From DATKDU01 sp035649415 (lineage in GTDB: Bacteria; Planctomycetota; Planctomycetia; Pirellulales; Pirellulaceae): 64,000 bases of DNA. The DNA lies in assembly GCA_035649415.1 (NCBI GenBank), contig DASRJP010000145.1, positions 1 through 64,000 on the forward strand, read 5' to 3'. Numbering within the stretch: the first letter of the stretch is position 1; each line of letters opens with the position of its first letter. Under the pieces are notes generated by a model, which had not been told where the DNA came from, did not search any database, and saw only the letters and a program-made list of their open reading frames with translations. The position numbers were made by a program, and so were the translations under genes. Of the stretch, positions 34,519-51,319 are shown one piece after another.

Positions 34519-35112
34519 ATGTCCCACGACCTGATTACTCAGCCGAGCCTACTGGTGCGGATTCGCGATCCACGCGATGCCGCGGCTTGGAATCAGTTTC
34601 TGGAAATCTACGCGCCGCTGGTGCATGGGTTCCTCTGCAAACAGGGGCTTCAGGATGCCGATGCGGCGGACGTCACGCAGGAAGTTCTGCGCACGGTGTC
34701 GCAATCGATCGGCCGGTGGGATTACGATCCGCAGCGCGGCAAATTCCGCGGCTGGCTGCTGTCCGTGGTTCACAGCCGGCTGGGCGATTTTCGCCGACGA
34801 CAACAGCGGCATCAGGCTGCGATCCATGCGGCGGTGGAGGTGGCCGGGCTGCATTCCGCCGACAATAACTCGTCGGCTGAGTGGGACCGAGACTACGAGC
34901 GTCAGTTATTTCACGCCGCAGCCAGCCAGGTGCGCGGAGATTTTTCGGAAGCTTCATGGCGGGCTTTCTGGCTGGCGGCAGTTGAAGGCAATCCGGCGCA
35001 GGAGATTGCTAAGTCGCTTGGAATTTCCGCCGCCGCGGTATACCTCGCCAAAGCGCGGGTCATGGCGCGGATCCGAGATCAGTTCGCACTTTTGACGGGA
35101 GAGCCGCTATGA
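34519..35112 (+). CDS. ECF-type RNA polymerase sigma factor, kinase-linked
   Basis: 197 residues. Region 2: WNQFLEIYAPLVHGFLCKQG, DAADVTQEVLRTVSQSIGRW and GKFRGWLLSVVHSRLGDFRR. Region 4: NPAQEIAKSLGISAAAVYLA followed by KARVMARIRD. The stop overlaps the kinase start as ATGA, so the pair is translationally coupled. ECF sigma factors beside Ser/Thr kinases are a known planctomycete theme, in which the kinase is thought to control sigma activity. The pair lies antisense to, and between, EF-G and S10. Confidence 0.9.
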   Translation: MSHDLITQPSLLVRIRDPRDAAAWNQFLEIYAPLVHGFLCKQGLQDADAADVTQEVLRTVSQSIGRWDYDPQRGKFRGWLLSVVHSRLGDFRRRQQRHQAAIHAAVEVAGLHSADNNSSAEWDRDYERQLFHAAASQVRGDFSEASWRAFWLAAVEGNPAQEIAKSLGISAAAVYLAKARVMARIRDQFALLTGEPL

Positions 35113-38100
35113 ATTCACTGTCCTCCAAACCCGATGAAGTGCGGCTTCGAGGCTTGCTCGACGGCACGCTGTCCGAGGCGGAGCAGGCGGAGGTGCTGGC
35201 GCTCGTCGAGTCCAATCCGCAGTGGCAGCAAGCTCTGGATCGGCTGGCGGCGGGGGCCCAAACGTGGGAGGCGGCAGCCCAGCATTTGCATCAGCCGCCA
35301 CATTTCGCCGGCGCAGCGCTGCGCTCGGCGATCGCCGCCGTGCAGCCCCCAACAGTCGCCAGCGATCAGGCGCCGGTCGAGCCCCGCGCCAATCTGGATT
35401 TCCTGACGCCAGTTGACGATGCTCGCTACCTGGGCCGATTCGGCGAGTACCTCATCGAGCGAGTGATCGGCCGGGGCGGCTTCGGAATCGTGCTCCAGGC
35501 TTTCGATCCGCCGCTGCGGCGGATCGTCGCGCTCAAGGTCCTCGCGCCGCACCTGTCGAGTAACGCGGCCGCCTGCCTGCGTTTCAGCCGCGAGGCAAAA
35601 GCGGCGGCAGCGGTCGTTCACGATCATGTGATCACGATTCATTCGGTCGGCGACAAACCGCTTCCCCATCTGGTCATGCAGTTCGTCGCGGGACACTCGC
35701 TCCAGGAAAAGCTGGACAAGTCCGGCCCGCTGGAGGTCAAAGAAGTGCTGCGGATTGGCATGCAAACCGCGGCGGGACTCGCGGCCGCTCACAAGCACGG
35801 GCAGGTCCATCGCGATATCAAGCCTGCGAACATTCTGATGGAAAACGGGGTCGAGCGGGTGAAGATCACCGACTTCGGCCTGGCCCGCGCCGCGGACGAT
35901 GCCAGCATGACCCAATCAGGCGTCGTGGCCGGCACGCCGCAGTACATGTCGCCGGAACAAGCTCGCGGCGACACGGTCGATGCGCGCAGCGACCTGTTTA
36001 GCCTGGGAAGCGTCCTTTACGCGATGTGCGCCGGCCATCCGCCCTTTCGCGCCACGACCACGATGGGAGTCCTCAAGCGCGTCTGCGATGACCCGCCGCG
36101 GCCGATTCGCGAGGTCAATCCAGAGATTCCCCAGTGGCTGGCGGCCATCATCGAAAGGCTGATGGCCAAGCGGCCTGAGGATCGCTTCGGCTCGGCGCAG
36201 GAAGTCGCCGATCTGCTCGGCCAGTGTCTGTCGCACGTGCAGCAGCCAGGCACGGCGCCGCTTCCGCAACCTGTAGCAGGCACACTCGCTATGCCGTCGC
36301 CTGCTGCGCCCGAACCGTCACCGCGAGCAAACCACGGCACGCAGAGTGTGCCCCCTACGGACGAGGCCCTGCTCGAGCGGGCCCGCCGCGCCGTCCGCGA
36401 ACCGGCGATTGGCCTGGTGATCGCCGGCATTCTCAACTGGGTCGCGCTGGCGATCGTGTTTGCGTTCTTGCCGGGACTATTTCAAGACATGATGCGTAAT
36501 GATACTTACCGCTGGCTGCCGCCGGTGATCGCGGTCCTCGGTTTGGGATCGGGGCTGATCGTGCTGGGCGGTCTGAAAATGATGCGCCTGGAAAACCGCT
36601 TTCTGGTGACGCTGGCCGCGATTGCCGCCATGTTCATCGGCCCTGGCTACTTCGTCGGCTTCGCGATGGGCCTGTGGGCGCTCGTCGTGCTTCAGCGGCG
36701 GGAGGTAAAGGAAGCGTTCGAAAAAGTGCGCCGCCGGCACTGGCCCGGCCTGGCCGATGCGCCGGCTGAGCTGCCGTGCGAAGGGGAATGGTCGTGCCGC
36801 TGCCTGACGTGCGGCTACATCGCGCCGCTGCACAAGTGGGGAGGCGTGCGAATTGGCGCTGCGTCGCGCGGCAAGCGATCGGTCCTGTGGTGCCCGTTCT
36901 GCCGCTGGCTGCGCTGGATGTCGATTGAGCGGTTCTCGGCAAAGGACGAGCAACTGCGGCAAAAGGTCGCGCTGGCGGCGGCGCCACCCCCGACGGCTCC
37001 ATTGCCACGCCCAAGCGGCGCGTCACTTGTGCTGCTGGTGCTGTTTCTGGTCATTGCCGTGCCGCTGACGCTGGCATTTGCCGTGCTGGCTGGCTATTTC
37101 CTGATGGGAGAAAGCTCTCTGCCACAAAAATTCAGTGCTGCCGTAGATACGCCCGAAGCCACGGGCGCGCTGATTTACCAGAATCCCGATTCGCGATTTG
37201 AAGTCTTGATGCATCGGGTGAAAACGCCCGACGGTGAGCACGTCGTCAGCTCACCGTTTGGACCGGGCCTGCGACACAATCAGTTCCTGCGAGTGCCGCC
37301 CGGGGAATATCGCGCCGAAGTCCGCTCAGGCGGCATGGTGATCCGCGAAGATACGTTTCACGTCAGTGCCGGCAGATCGCCGACGACCTATAGCGTCGGC
37401 GCCGGCGGAACGCTGCGATTTGTCGGCAACCCGGAGGACCGCAGTCTGGTGCTGGTCCTCAATCACGTCACCGGTCAGACGATCTGGAACTGGCCGCAGC
37501 GGCAAGTGTTTGTGCTCCCCGAAGGGCTCGTCCACATCGACCTCCGCCGGCCAAATGGGAGCGGCGCCTATCCCATCCTCACCAGCAACTACTTCGACAT
37601 CGTGGCCGGACAGGAGACAGTCATCCGAATACGCGAGAAGGACATCGAATTGAGAACGCTCCCCTCGGCATTCGACGCCAAGATTGCGATCCACCGCCAC
37701 AATCTGGAAACGGTTCAGACGCGATACGCCGCTGGCCAGACGACGCAGCTGGAGGTCATCGATGCGCAGCTCAAGCTGGAACTGGCCCGGCTCGATGCTG
37801 CGGAGAAAATGGACCGCGATGCACTGGCCCTCTCGATTCGCGAGCAGATTGTCGCGCTGGCCCAGGAACGGGAACGGCTCACGGAGTCGAACTATGAGCT
37901 GGGAAGAATTACGCTGGAGACTTTGAACGAGGCGCGACTGGCTGTGCTGACCCAGAAGGAGCAATTGAGGCAGGCGGTCGCAGGCCTCAAACAGCAGGGC
38001 CAGCTGCCATCGGACTATCGATTGCCGCCGCACCTGGAGGAAATCCTGCTGGCGCGGTTCGACCCGTCAAAGGAGAAGCCGGTACTGCCGCCTTCGTCCA

Positions 38101-38975
38101 GCGCGGAGTCTGTCGTCCAGGTTGAAGACGGAGCCTGGCGGATCGTCAACGACACCGGGATGGGCAATTTTCGCGTGCGGCTGGCGACGCTGCGCAGCGG
38201 AGTCCCAGAGGAGGGCGTGCTGATTTGCCGGGCGAAGGTCAAGCTGACGCCAACCGACGAGCGAGCCTGGGGCGAGCTCGAGCTCCGCGACGCAAGCCCC
38301 GACTTTTTCGAGTACGACTGGCCAGAGGACCGTGCGAGCTACCGTGGAGCCATCAGCGAGTGGAAGCCGCTGGAGGTCCGCTACCCCGCCCACTTGTTCG
38401 TCCGCAAGGATCCGCCCGAAGTGCCGATCTCCGTAGGTTTGCATGCCAACGGGACGCTGTGGGTCAAGGACCTCGAGTTATCGCATTTGCCGGGCCAAAG
38501 CGAGACGCGGTTCCGGCGCGAGGCCGAAAAGGTCGTTCGCAGCTTCACATTCAAGGACCGGCCGATCACCCAGGACACTTTGTTCGACTCGGTCCACGGG
38601 TGGCGCTATTCCGTTGTCGAAACGAAGACCGTGCGGCTATTTGAGATTCAAGATCCCCAAGTCGAGACAGGCCGGCTGATCTTCCGCTGCCGAATGAAGT
38701 CGAAAGACGCCGCGGGCGCCTCGCTTTCACTGCGGATCCGCTATCCCGACGGGGTCGAAGTTCGGCAGGTGGAGGAGGAACCCGATACAGCTCAGGGGAC
38801 AACCGATTGGGCCACGTATGCGGTCTCTCGCGCACTGCGGACGGAGATTCGCCCCGAACGGGTAACTCTCGCGGTCGAGATGAAAGGCGCCAGCTCGCAG
38901 ACGCCTCGGCCGGAGAATTACGTCTGGATCAAGGACGTCGAGCTGCTCGTGGAAACGGCGCCGCCGGGCGATTGA
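35109..38975 (+). CDS. Ser/Thr protein kinase with transmembrane, zinc-ribbon and large C-terminal domains
   Basis: 1288 residues. An anti-sigma-like N-terminus (LRGLLDGTLSEAEQAEVLAL) precedes a Hanks-type kinase: GRGGFG at 121-126, ALK at 141-143, HRDIKPANIL near 234, DFGLA near 255 and GTPQYMSPEQAR. A Pro-rich linker (~389-417) is encoded by a degenerate inverted-repeat element. Then come two or three membrane spans (~430-525), a CLTCGY...WCPFCRW zinc ribbon (~564-600), a further span (~640-665) and ~620 residues, presumably extracytoplasmic, with a coiled-coil-like stretch around 865-960. All kinase catalytic residues are present, so it should be active. It probably senses an envelope signal and acts on the coupled ECF sigma factor (inference). 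Its stop is 3 bases from the convergent EF-G stop. Confidence 0.88.
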   Translation: MNSLSSKPDEVRLRGLLDGTLSEAEQAEVLALVESNPQWQQALDRLAAGAQTWEAAAQHLHQPPHFAGAALRSAIAAVQPPTVASDQAPVEPRANLDFLTPVDDARYLGRFGEYLIERVIGRGGFGIVLQAFDPPLRRIVALKVLAPHLSSNAAACLRFSREAKAAAAVVHDHVITIHSVGDKPLPHLVMQFVAGHSLQEKLDKSGPLEVKEVLRIGMQTAAGLAAAHKHGQVHRDIKPANILMENGVERVKITDFGLARAADDASMTQSGVVAGTPQYMSPEQARGDTVDARSDLFSLGSVLYAMCAGHPPFRATTTMGVLKRVCDDPPRPIREVNPEIPQWLAAIIERLMAKRPEDRFGSAQEVADLLGQCLSHVQQPGTAPLPQPVAGTLAMPSPAAPEPSPRANHGTQSVPPTDEALLERARRAVREPAIGLVIAGILNWVALAIVFAFLPGLFQDMMRNDTYRWLPPVIAVLGLGSGLIVLGGLKMMRLENRFLVTLAAIAAMFIGPGYFVGFAMGLWALVVLQRREVKEAFEKVRRRHWPGLADAPAELPCEGEWSCRCLTCGYIAPLHKWGGVRIGAASRGKRSVLWCPFCRWLRWMSIERFSAKDEQLRQKVALAAAPPPTAPLPRPSGASLVLLVLFLVIAVPLTLAFAVLAGYFLMGESSLPQKFSAAVDTPEATGALIYQNPDSRFEVLMHRVKTPDGEHVVSSPFGPGLRHNQFLRVPPGEYRAEVRSGGMVIREDTFHVSAGRSPTTYSVGAGGTLRFVGNPEDRSLVLVLNHVTGQTIWNWPQRQVFVLPEGLVHIDLRRPNGSGAYPILTSNYFDIVAGQETVIRIREKDIELRTLPSAFDAKIAIHRHNLETVQTRYAAGQTTQLEVIDAQLKLELARLDAAEKMDRDALALSIREQIVALAQERERLTESNYELGRITLETLNEARLAVLTQKEQLRQAVAGLKQQGQLPSDYRLPPHLEEILLARFDPSKEKPVLPPSSSAESVVQVEDGAWRIVNDTGMGNFRVRLATLRSGVPEEGVLICRAKVKLTPTDERAWGELELRDASPDFFEYDWPEDRASYRGAISEWKPLEVRYPAHLFVRKDPPEVPISVGLHANGTLWVKDLELSHLPGQSETRFRREAEKVVRSFTFKDRPITQDTLFDSVHGWRYSVVETKTVRLFEIQDPQVETGRLIFRCRMKSKDAAGASLSLRIRYPDGVEVRQVEEEPDTAQGTTDWATYAVSRALRTEIRPERVTLAVEMKGASSQTPRPENYVWIKDVELLVETAPPGD
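36273..36358. repeat. degenerate copy of the RNase P inverted-repeat element inside the kinase gene
   Basis: The left arm 36273-36297 (GTAGCAGGCACACTCG...) matches 21 of 25 bases of the rnpB left arm. The right arm 36334-36358 (ACGGCACGCAGAGTGTGCC...) matches 21 of 25 bases of the rnpB right arm. They are 36 bases apart, and 19 of 25 positions can pair with each other. The element is translated in frame as part of the linker between the kinase domain and the first membrane span. Confidence 0.8.
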
Positions 38976-38978
38976 GCG

Positions 38979-41075
38979 TTACGACTCAAACTGCTTGAGC
39001 ACTTCGGGCGGCGCCGCCTCGTACTTCAGCGGCTCCATCGAGCAGCCGGCCCGTCCCTGACTGAGGCTTCGCATGGCCGAAGAATAGCCGAATAGCTCCC
39101 GCAGCGGCGCGTGGGCCTCGATGGTGGTCATCTTGCCCCGCGTTTCCGTCTTGGCAATGGTCGCCCGCCGCTGCTGGAGGTCGCCGACAAAGTCGCCCAG
39201 GTAATCCTCCGGCGTGACGATGTCGAGCTTCATGATCGGTTCGAGCAGCACCTTGCCGCCGCCTTCCAGTCCTTTCTCAAATGCGTCCGCCGCGGCCATT
39301 TTCATGGCCCGCTCGTCGGTCTGCTCGGCGTTCCACTCGCCGCCGAGCACGGTCACTTTCAGCTTCATCAGCGGATAGCCGGCAATCCGCCCGCCCCCTT
39401 CGCCGGCCCCCTTCAATTCGTCCAGTGCCGCGGCCAACAGCTCCGGCGGCAGTGACTCCGGCGGAGCCGCATTGACGAGCGCCACCGGCACCGTGGCAGC
39501 GGCGAAAGGCTCCATCCGCAGCTTGAGCCGCGCAAAGAGCTGTTTGCCGGCAATCATCCGGTTGCACTCGCCGGTCACCTCGACGGCGCGGGCGATCGTC
39601 TCGCGATAACTGACCTGCGGCTTGTGAAACTTCACGTTCAAATTGAAATCCCGCAAGAGCCGATTCTTGACGATCTCCAGGTGCAGCTCTCCCATGCCGC
39701 TGATCAGCGTCTGCCCTGTCTCGCCGGACGAAACGTGCAGCGTCGGGTCCTGCCGCCGGAGCATGTCGAGCGTACCTTCGAGCTTCTTCCGCTCGGTGCT
39801 GCTTTCCGGCTCGATGGCCATCGAGATCACCGTCTCGGGAAACTTGATGGTCTCGAGCAGGACCGGCTCGCGCGTGTCGCAGATCGTGTCCCCCGTAATC
39901 GACTGCCGCATGCCGACAATGCCCACGATGTCGCCGCAATCGACGCTCTCGACTTGCTGTTCCTTCTTGGTGGCATGGATGTGCCAGAGCTGAGCGACGT
40001 TTTCCTTGATGTCCTTGCCCGGATTGAGGACGCGGGAGTTGCTCTTGAGGTGCCCCGAGTAGACGCGGACCCAGTGAATGTCGCCGGTCTTGGCCGGGAG
40101 GACCTTGAACACCAGGCCGCAGAAAGGTTCTTGGGGATCAGGCTTGCGGCGGATCGTCCGCGGCTGCTTGTCGCCCACGCTCTGCCCTTCCACCGAGGGC
40201 ATCTCCAGCGGGCTGGGAAGAAAGTGTGCGACCGCATCCAGCACGGGCTGCACGCCGATGCCGTGCAGCGCCGAGCCGCAGAGCACGGGCTGAAGCTGCA
40301 TGTGCAGCGTCGTGTCGCGGATGACTTTGCGGATCAGGGCCTCGGGAATCGGCTGCTCCTGGAGGGCCAGCTCCATCATTTCGTTGCTGTAGTTGTAGAG
40401 CTTCTCGAGCATGCTCTCGCGCCACGTTTGCGCCTCGTCCGCCATCTCGGACGGAATTTCGCCGACGAACATTTCGCGGCTCTCCTTGTCCGTCGGAAAC
40501 GTGAGCAGCTTCATGCTGACGAGGTCGATCACGCCGCGGAACGGATTGGCCACGTGGGACGGGCCCAGGCCCAGCGGTATCTGAATCACCAGCGGATGAG
40601 CGTTCAGCCGCGATCCCATTTCCTCGATGACTGACTCGAAATCGGCCCCTTCCCGGTCGAGCTTGTTGATGAACGCGATCCGAGGCACCCTGTAGCGGTC
40701 GGCCTGCCGCCAGACCGTTTCGCTCTGGGCTTCGACCCCTTCGCGGGCGCTGAAGACCACCACTGCACCATCGAGAACGCGCAGGCAGCGCTCCACCTCG
40801 GCTGTGAAATCGACGTGTCCCGGCGTATCCAGCAGGTTGACGACGAACTCCTGGCCGGCCGCCTTCCAGGGAAAAGTCACGCACGCGGCATAAATGGTGA
40901 TGCCCCGCTCCTGCTCCTCGGGATCGCTGTCGGTCTCGGTCGTCCCGCTATCCACAAATCCCATGCGGTGCTTGGCGCCGCTGAGAAACAGCATCCGCTC
41001 CGTCACCGTCGTCTTGCCGGCGTCGATGTGGGCAATGATGCCGATGTTGCGGATCTTGTCGATTTGCCGGGACAT
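38979..41075 (-). CDS. fusA: translation elongation factor G (divergent type)
   Basis: 698 residues from ATG at 41075 (MSRQIDKIRNIGIIAHIDAG). GTPase motifs: AHIDAGKTT, DTPGHVDFT, NKLDREGAD; all five EF-G domains fit the length. Switch I reads GTTETDSDPEEQERGITIYA and not the GAATMDWMEQEQERGITIT type, closer to the GTTxTD pattern of ribosome-protection and variant EF-G proteins. Position S12-S7-EF-G marks it as the str-operon EF-G. It may belong to the spdEFG lineage described in spirochaetes, planctomycetes and deltaproteobacteria; a tree is needed to say. Confidence 0.92.
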   Translation of the reverse strand: MSRQIDKIRNIGIIAHIDAGKTTVTERMLFLSGAKHRMGFVDSGTTETDSDPEEQERGITIYAACVTFPWKAAGQEFVVNLLDTPGHVDFTAEVERCLRVLDGAVVVFSAREGVEAQSETVWRQADRYRVPRIAFINKLDREGADFESVIEEMGSRLNAHPLVIQIPLGLGPSHVANPFRGVIDLVSMKLLTFPTDKESREMFVGEIPSEMADEAQTWRESMLEKLYNYSNEMMELALQEQPIPEALIRKVIRDTTLHMQLQPVLCGSALHGIGVQPVLDAVAHFLPSPLEMPSVEGQSVGDKQPRTIRRKPDPQEPFCGLVFKVLPAKTGDIHWVRVYSGHLKSNSRVLNPGKDIKENVAQLWHIHATKKEQQVESVDCGDIVGIVGMRQSITGDTICDTREPVLLETIKFPETVISMAIEPESSTERKKLEGTLDMLRRQDPTLHVSSGETGQTLISGMGELHLEIVKNRLLRDFNLNVKFHKPQVSYRETIARAVEVTGECNRMIAGKQLFARLKLRMEPFAAATVPVALVNAAPPESLPPELLAAALDELKGAGEGGGRIAGYPLMKLKVTVLGGEWNAEQTDERAMKMAAADAFEKGLEGGGKVLLEPIMKLDIVTPEDYLGDFVGDLQQRRATIAKTETRGKMTTIEAHAPLRELFGYSSAMRSLSQGRAGCSMEPLKYEAAPPEVLKQFES

Positions 41076-41080
41076 CACTA

Positions 41081-41150
41081 AGTCCAAAGTCCAAGGTCCA
41101 AAGTCGGGGCCAAAAAGTCTGTGTCTTCGCGACTTTGGACTTTGGACTCG
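41081..41150. repeat. heptad-repeat patch, word AGTCCAA / GGACTTT (EF-G-S7 spacer)
   Basis: AGTCCAA at 41081 and 41088, GGTCCAA at 41095 and AGTCGGG at 41102 keep an exact 7-base register. The inverted word follows in the same register at 41130-41150 (CGACTTT, GGACTTT, GGACTCG). The two sides can form a long imperfect stem. It lies between the EF-G start and the S7 stop. Confidence 0.9.
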
Positions 41151-41209
41151 CCGCAAGGCGCATGAAAAAGCCGCGGTGCAAACGCGCCGCGGCTGAATTG
41201 TACGCAAAA

Positions 41210-41680
41210 TTACCAGGCAAAGTGGGCGAACGCCTTGTTGGCGTCCGCCATGCGATGCACATTTTCCCGCTTGGTGACGGCTGCTCCTTCCCGGTTGAAG
41301 GCGGCCACGAGCTCGTCGGCCAGCTTCAGGTGCATCGGCCGTCCCTTTTTCTCGCGACAGGACTCCAGCAGCCAGCGGATGGCCAGCGACTGCTGCCGGT
41401 TGCGATTGACCTGCATCGGGACCTGATAGGCGGCGCCGCCGACGCGACGGGAGCGGACCTCGATGTGCGGCTTGACGTTTTCGACCGCCGTGTGAAATAC
41501 CTCGATGGGATCCTTGTCCGGCAACCGCTCCTTGACGTGATCCAGCGCCGTGTAGAAGACGATCTGGGCGACGCTCTTCTTGCCGTCGTGCATCAGGCAG
41601 TTGATGAACTTGCTGGCCAGCAGCGACTTGTACTTGCCGTCCGGCTTGAGGGTAGCGGCACTGGCGGTAATCTTACCCAT
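41210..41680 (-). CDS. rpsG: 30S ribosomal protein S7
   Basis: 156 residues, standard. KFINCLMHDGKKSVAQIVFY, VKPHIEVRSRRVGGAAYQVP and LAIRWLLESCREKKGRPMHL are S7 hallmarks. S7 nucleates assembly of the small-subunit head and touches the E site. It is followed by EF-G after a heptad-repeat spacer. Confidence 0.97.
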   Translation of the reverse strand: MGKITASAATLKPDGKYKSLLASKFINCLMHDGKKSVAQIVFYTALDHVKERLPDKDPIEVFHTAVENVKPHIEVRSRRVGGAAYQVPMQVNRNRQQSLAIRWLLESCREKKGRPMHLKLADELVAAFNREGAAVTKRENVHRMADANKAFAHFAW

Positions 41681-41687
41681 GAATCAA

Positions 41688-42056
41688 CTATCCCTTCTTG
41701 GCGCCGTAGCGGCTGCGGGCCTGCTTGCGTCCTTGGACGCCAAGCGTGTCACGGACGCCGCGCACCACCTGGTAACGGACGCCCGGTAAATCGCGGATAC
41801 GGCCGCCGCGAACCAATACGATCGAGTGTTCCTGCAGGTTGTGCCCTTCGCCGGGGATGTAGACCGTCACCTCGCGGCCGTTGGAGAGGCGCACGCGGGT
41901 GATCTTCCGCAGCGCCGAATTGGGCTTCTTGGGGGTCATCGTGCGAACGATGAGGCAGACCCCCTGCTTGAACGGATTCTTCTCCAGCACCGGGGACTTG
42001 CTGAACTTGCGCTTTTGCCGGCGGCGCTGACGAACGAGCTGGTTGATGGTTGGCAT
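41688..42056 (-). CDS. rpsL: 30S ribosomal protein S12
   Basis: 122 residues. TPKKPNSALRKITRVRLSNG and GEGHNLQEHSIVLVRGGRIR are the decoding-centre loops. Lys43 is present, but the position equivalent to E. coli Lys88 is Arg (GGRIRDLPG, codon CGC). Arg at that site is a known streptomycin-resistance substitution in several bacteria. S12 monitors codon-anticodon pairing. It is 7 bases upstream of S7. Confidence 0.97.
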   Translation of the reverse strand: MPTINQLVRQRRRQKRKFSKSPVLEKNPFKQGVCLIVRTMTPKKPNSALRKITRVRLSNGREVTVYIPGEGHNLQEHSIVLVRGGRIRDLPGVRYQVVRGVRDTLGVQGRKQARSRYGAKKG

Positions 42057-42149
42057 GCGGAAATCAAACTTGCGAATCGGCCCAAATTGGGGAATCCGTC
42101 AGCGTACCGCTTTGGCGGGGGCTGTCAAGGCGAGGCCCATTGGTCATGG

Positions 42150-42170
42150 CCGGAGGTCAACGACCTCCGG
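42150..42170. repeat. perfect 9-bp palindrome in the rpoC-rpsL spacer
   Basis: CCGGAGGTC and GACCTCCGG flank an AAC loop. No T-run follows on the transcribed strand, so it is not an obvious intrinsic terminator. It could be an RNA processing hairpin or a dispersed palindrome. Confidence 0.6.
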
Positions 42171-42199
42171 AATGAGACTTCTACTCGCGACGTGTCCAG

Positions 42200-42221
42200 G
42201 CGGCTGTTAGCCGCAGGCTAA
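42200..42221. repeat. palindrome GCGGC-TGTTA-GCCGC / TTAGC..GCTAA near the rpoC stop
   Basis: Two nested inverted repeats: GCGGC with GCCGC around TGTTA, and TTAGC with GCTAA around CGCAG. It has the same architecture as the copy at 63573-63597 and shares TTAGC...GCTAA with 31893-31910. Confidence 0.65.
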
Positions 42222-42228
42222 TGCAATC

Positions 42229-46581
<4,353 letters not shown>

Positions 46582-46623
46582 AAGCCCATTCTCCCGGGGT
46601 GAGGGACGGGTCGGTGATTTGGG

Positions 46624-46721
46624 AATGTCGAATGTCGAAAATCAAATGTCGAAACTGCGGGCCCTTTGTCATTCGTGCTTCGACACTCGTTCGTCATTTG
46701 AAGTTCGTCATTCGGATTTCG
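46624..46721. repeat. heptad-repeat patch, word AATGTCG / TTCGTCATTCG (rpoC-rpoB spacer)
   Basis: AATGTCG at 46624, 46631 and 46645 with AAAATCA between keeps a 7-base register for the whole 98 bases. The second half carries inverted-type words in the same register (TCGACAC, TCGTTCG, TCATTTG, AAGTTCG, TCATTCG, GATTTCG). It fills most of the spacer between the rpoC start and the rpoB stop. Confidence 0.85.
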
Positions 46722-46749
46722 GTCCTGCGGTGGTTGACCGGGTTTCCGC

Positions 46750-50472
<3,723 letters not shown>

Positions 50473-50548
50473 GCTGATCGTGCTCCAGGAAAAAAGAACG
50501 CCTTGACGCCGACGTCATCCGTGATCGACACGTACCGGAAGAAGGAAC

Positions 50549-50565
50549 GCCGCTGTGACAGCGGC
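50549..50565. promoter_or_regulatory. hairpin GCCGCTGT-G-ACAGCGGC in the rplL-rpoB spacer
   Basis: A near-perfect palindrome lies about 77 bases upstream of the rpoB start, inside a 272-base spacer. In other bacteria this spacer holds an attenuator or RNase processing hairpin that lowers polymerase subunit synthesis relative to L7/L12. That role here is inferred only from position. No T-run follows. Confidence 0.35.
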
Positions 50566-50744
50566 TACTTGGCCGAGGGGTCCTCGGCGCGCAAGGACAC
50601 CCCGGGCCAGTCCAGAAGCAAATGACCGCTGGATCGGATCGGGGTGCAAATCAATTCGTGCCTGCCTGCATCGTCGCCACAGGGCTGCGCGGAGACGATA
50701 CGAAGGAACCAACGAAACGTAGAAAGACAGCGCGCCCGATCGGC

Positions 50745-51143
50745 TCACTTGAGTTCGATCACAGCTCCGACCGCTTCCAGTTCGCCCTTGACCTTGTTGG
50801 CCTCTTCCTTAGAGACCTTTTCCTTGATCTTGGCGGGAACGCCTTCCACGAGCTTCTTGGCATCCATCAGCGAAGCGCCCGTGATGTTCTTGACCACTTT
50901 GACGACGTCCAGCTTCTTCTCGCCAAACGAGGTCAGGACTACGTCAAACTCGGTCTGCTCGACAGCCGCCGCCGGGCCCCCGCCACCGCCCCCTTGCTGT
51001 ACGATCACGCCGCCGCCTGCAGCGGGCTCAATCCCGTACGCTTCTTTGATGTAGTCCGAAAGCTCTTTCGCCTGCTTCAGCGTGAGCCCGGCGATTTCGT
51101 CGCCAAGCTTCTTCAGTTCAGGCGCAACTGCAACGTCAGCCAT
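50745..51143 (-). CDS. rplL: 50S ribosomal protein L7/L12
   Basis: 132 residues. The C-terminal domain has EFDVVLTSFGEKKLDVVKVV and GLMDAKKLVEGVPAKIKEKV-type helices (ASLMDAKKLVEGVPAKIKEK). The N-terminal dimerisation helices are joined by an unusual Gly-rich hinge (VIVQQGGGGGGPAAAVE) in place of the Ala-rich one. It forms the stalk that recruits translational GTPases. Confidence 0.97.
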   Translation of the reverse strand: MADVAVAPELKKLGDEIAGLTLKQAKELSDYIKEAYGIEPAAGGGVIVQQGGGGGGPAAAVEQTEFDVVLTSFGEKKLDVVKVVKNITGASLMDAKKLVEGVPAKIKEKVSKEEANKVKGELEAVGAVIELK

Positions 51144-51319
51144 AGAATCTGGGTCCTTTCTTCGCCGCGGCCTTGAGCACCTTCCCGCAAGTCGCTAAGT
51201 CCGCAAACAGATTAAATTAAAGTATTTCCGTCAATCATGCCAGCCCGGGAGCACAAATTGCCAGCCACGGCAACCCCCCTTTTGAGCGTAGCAGGAGTCC
51301 GCATCCCGCCGCCAAGGGA

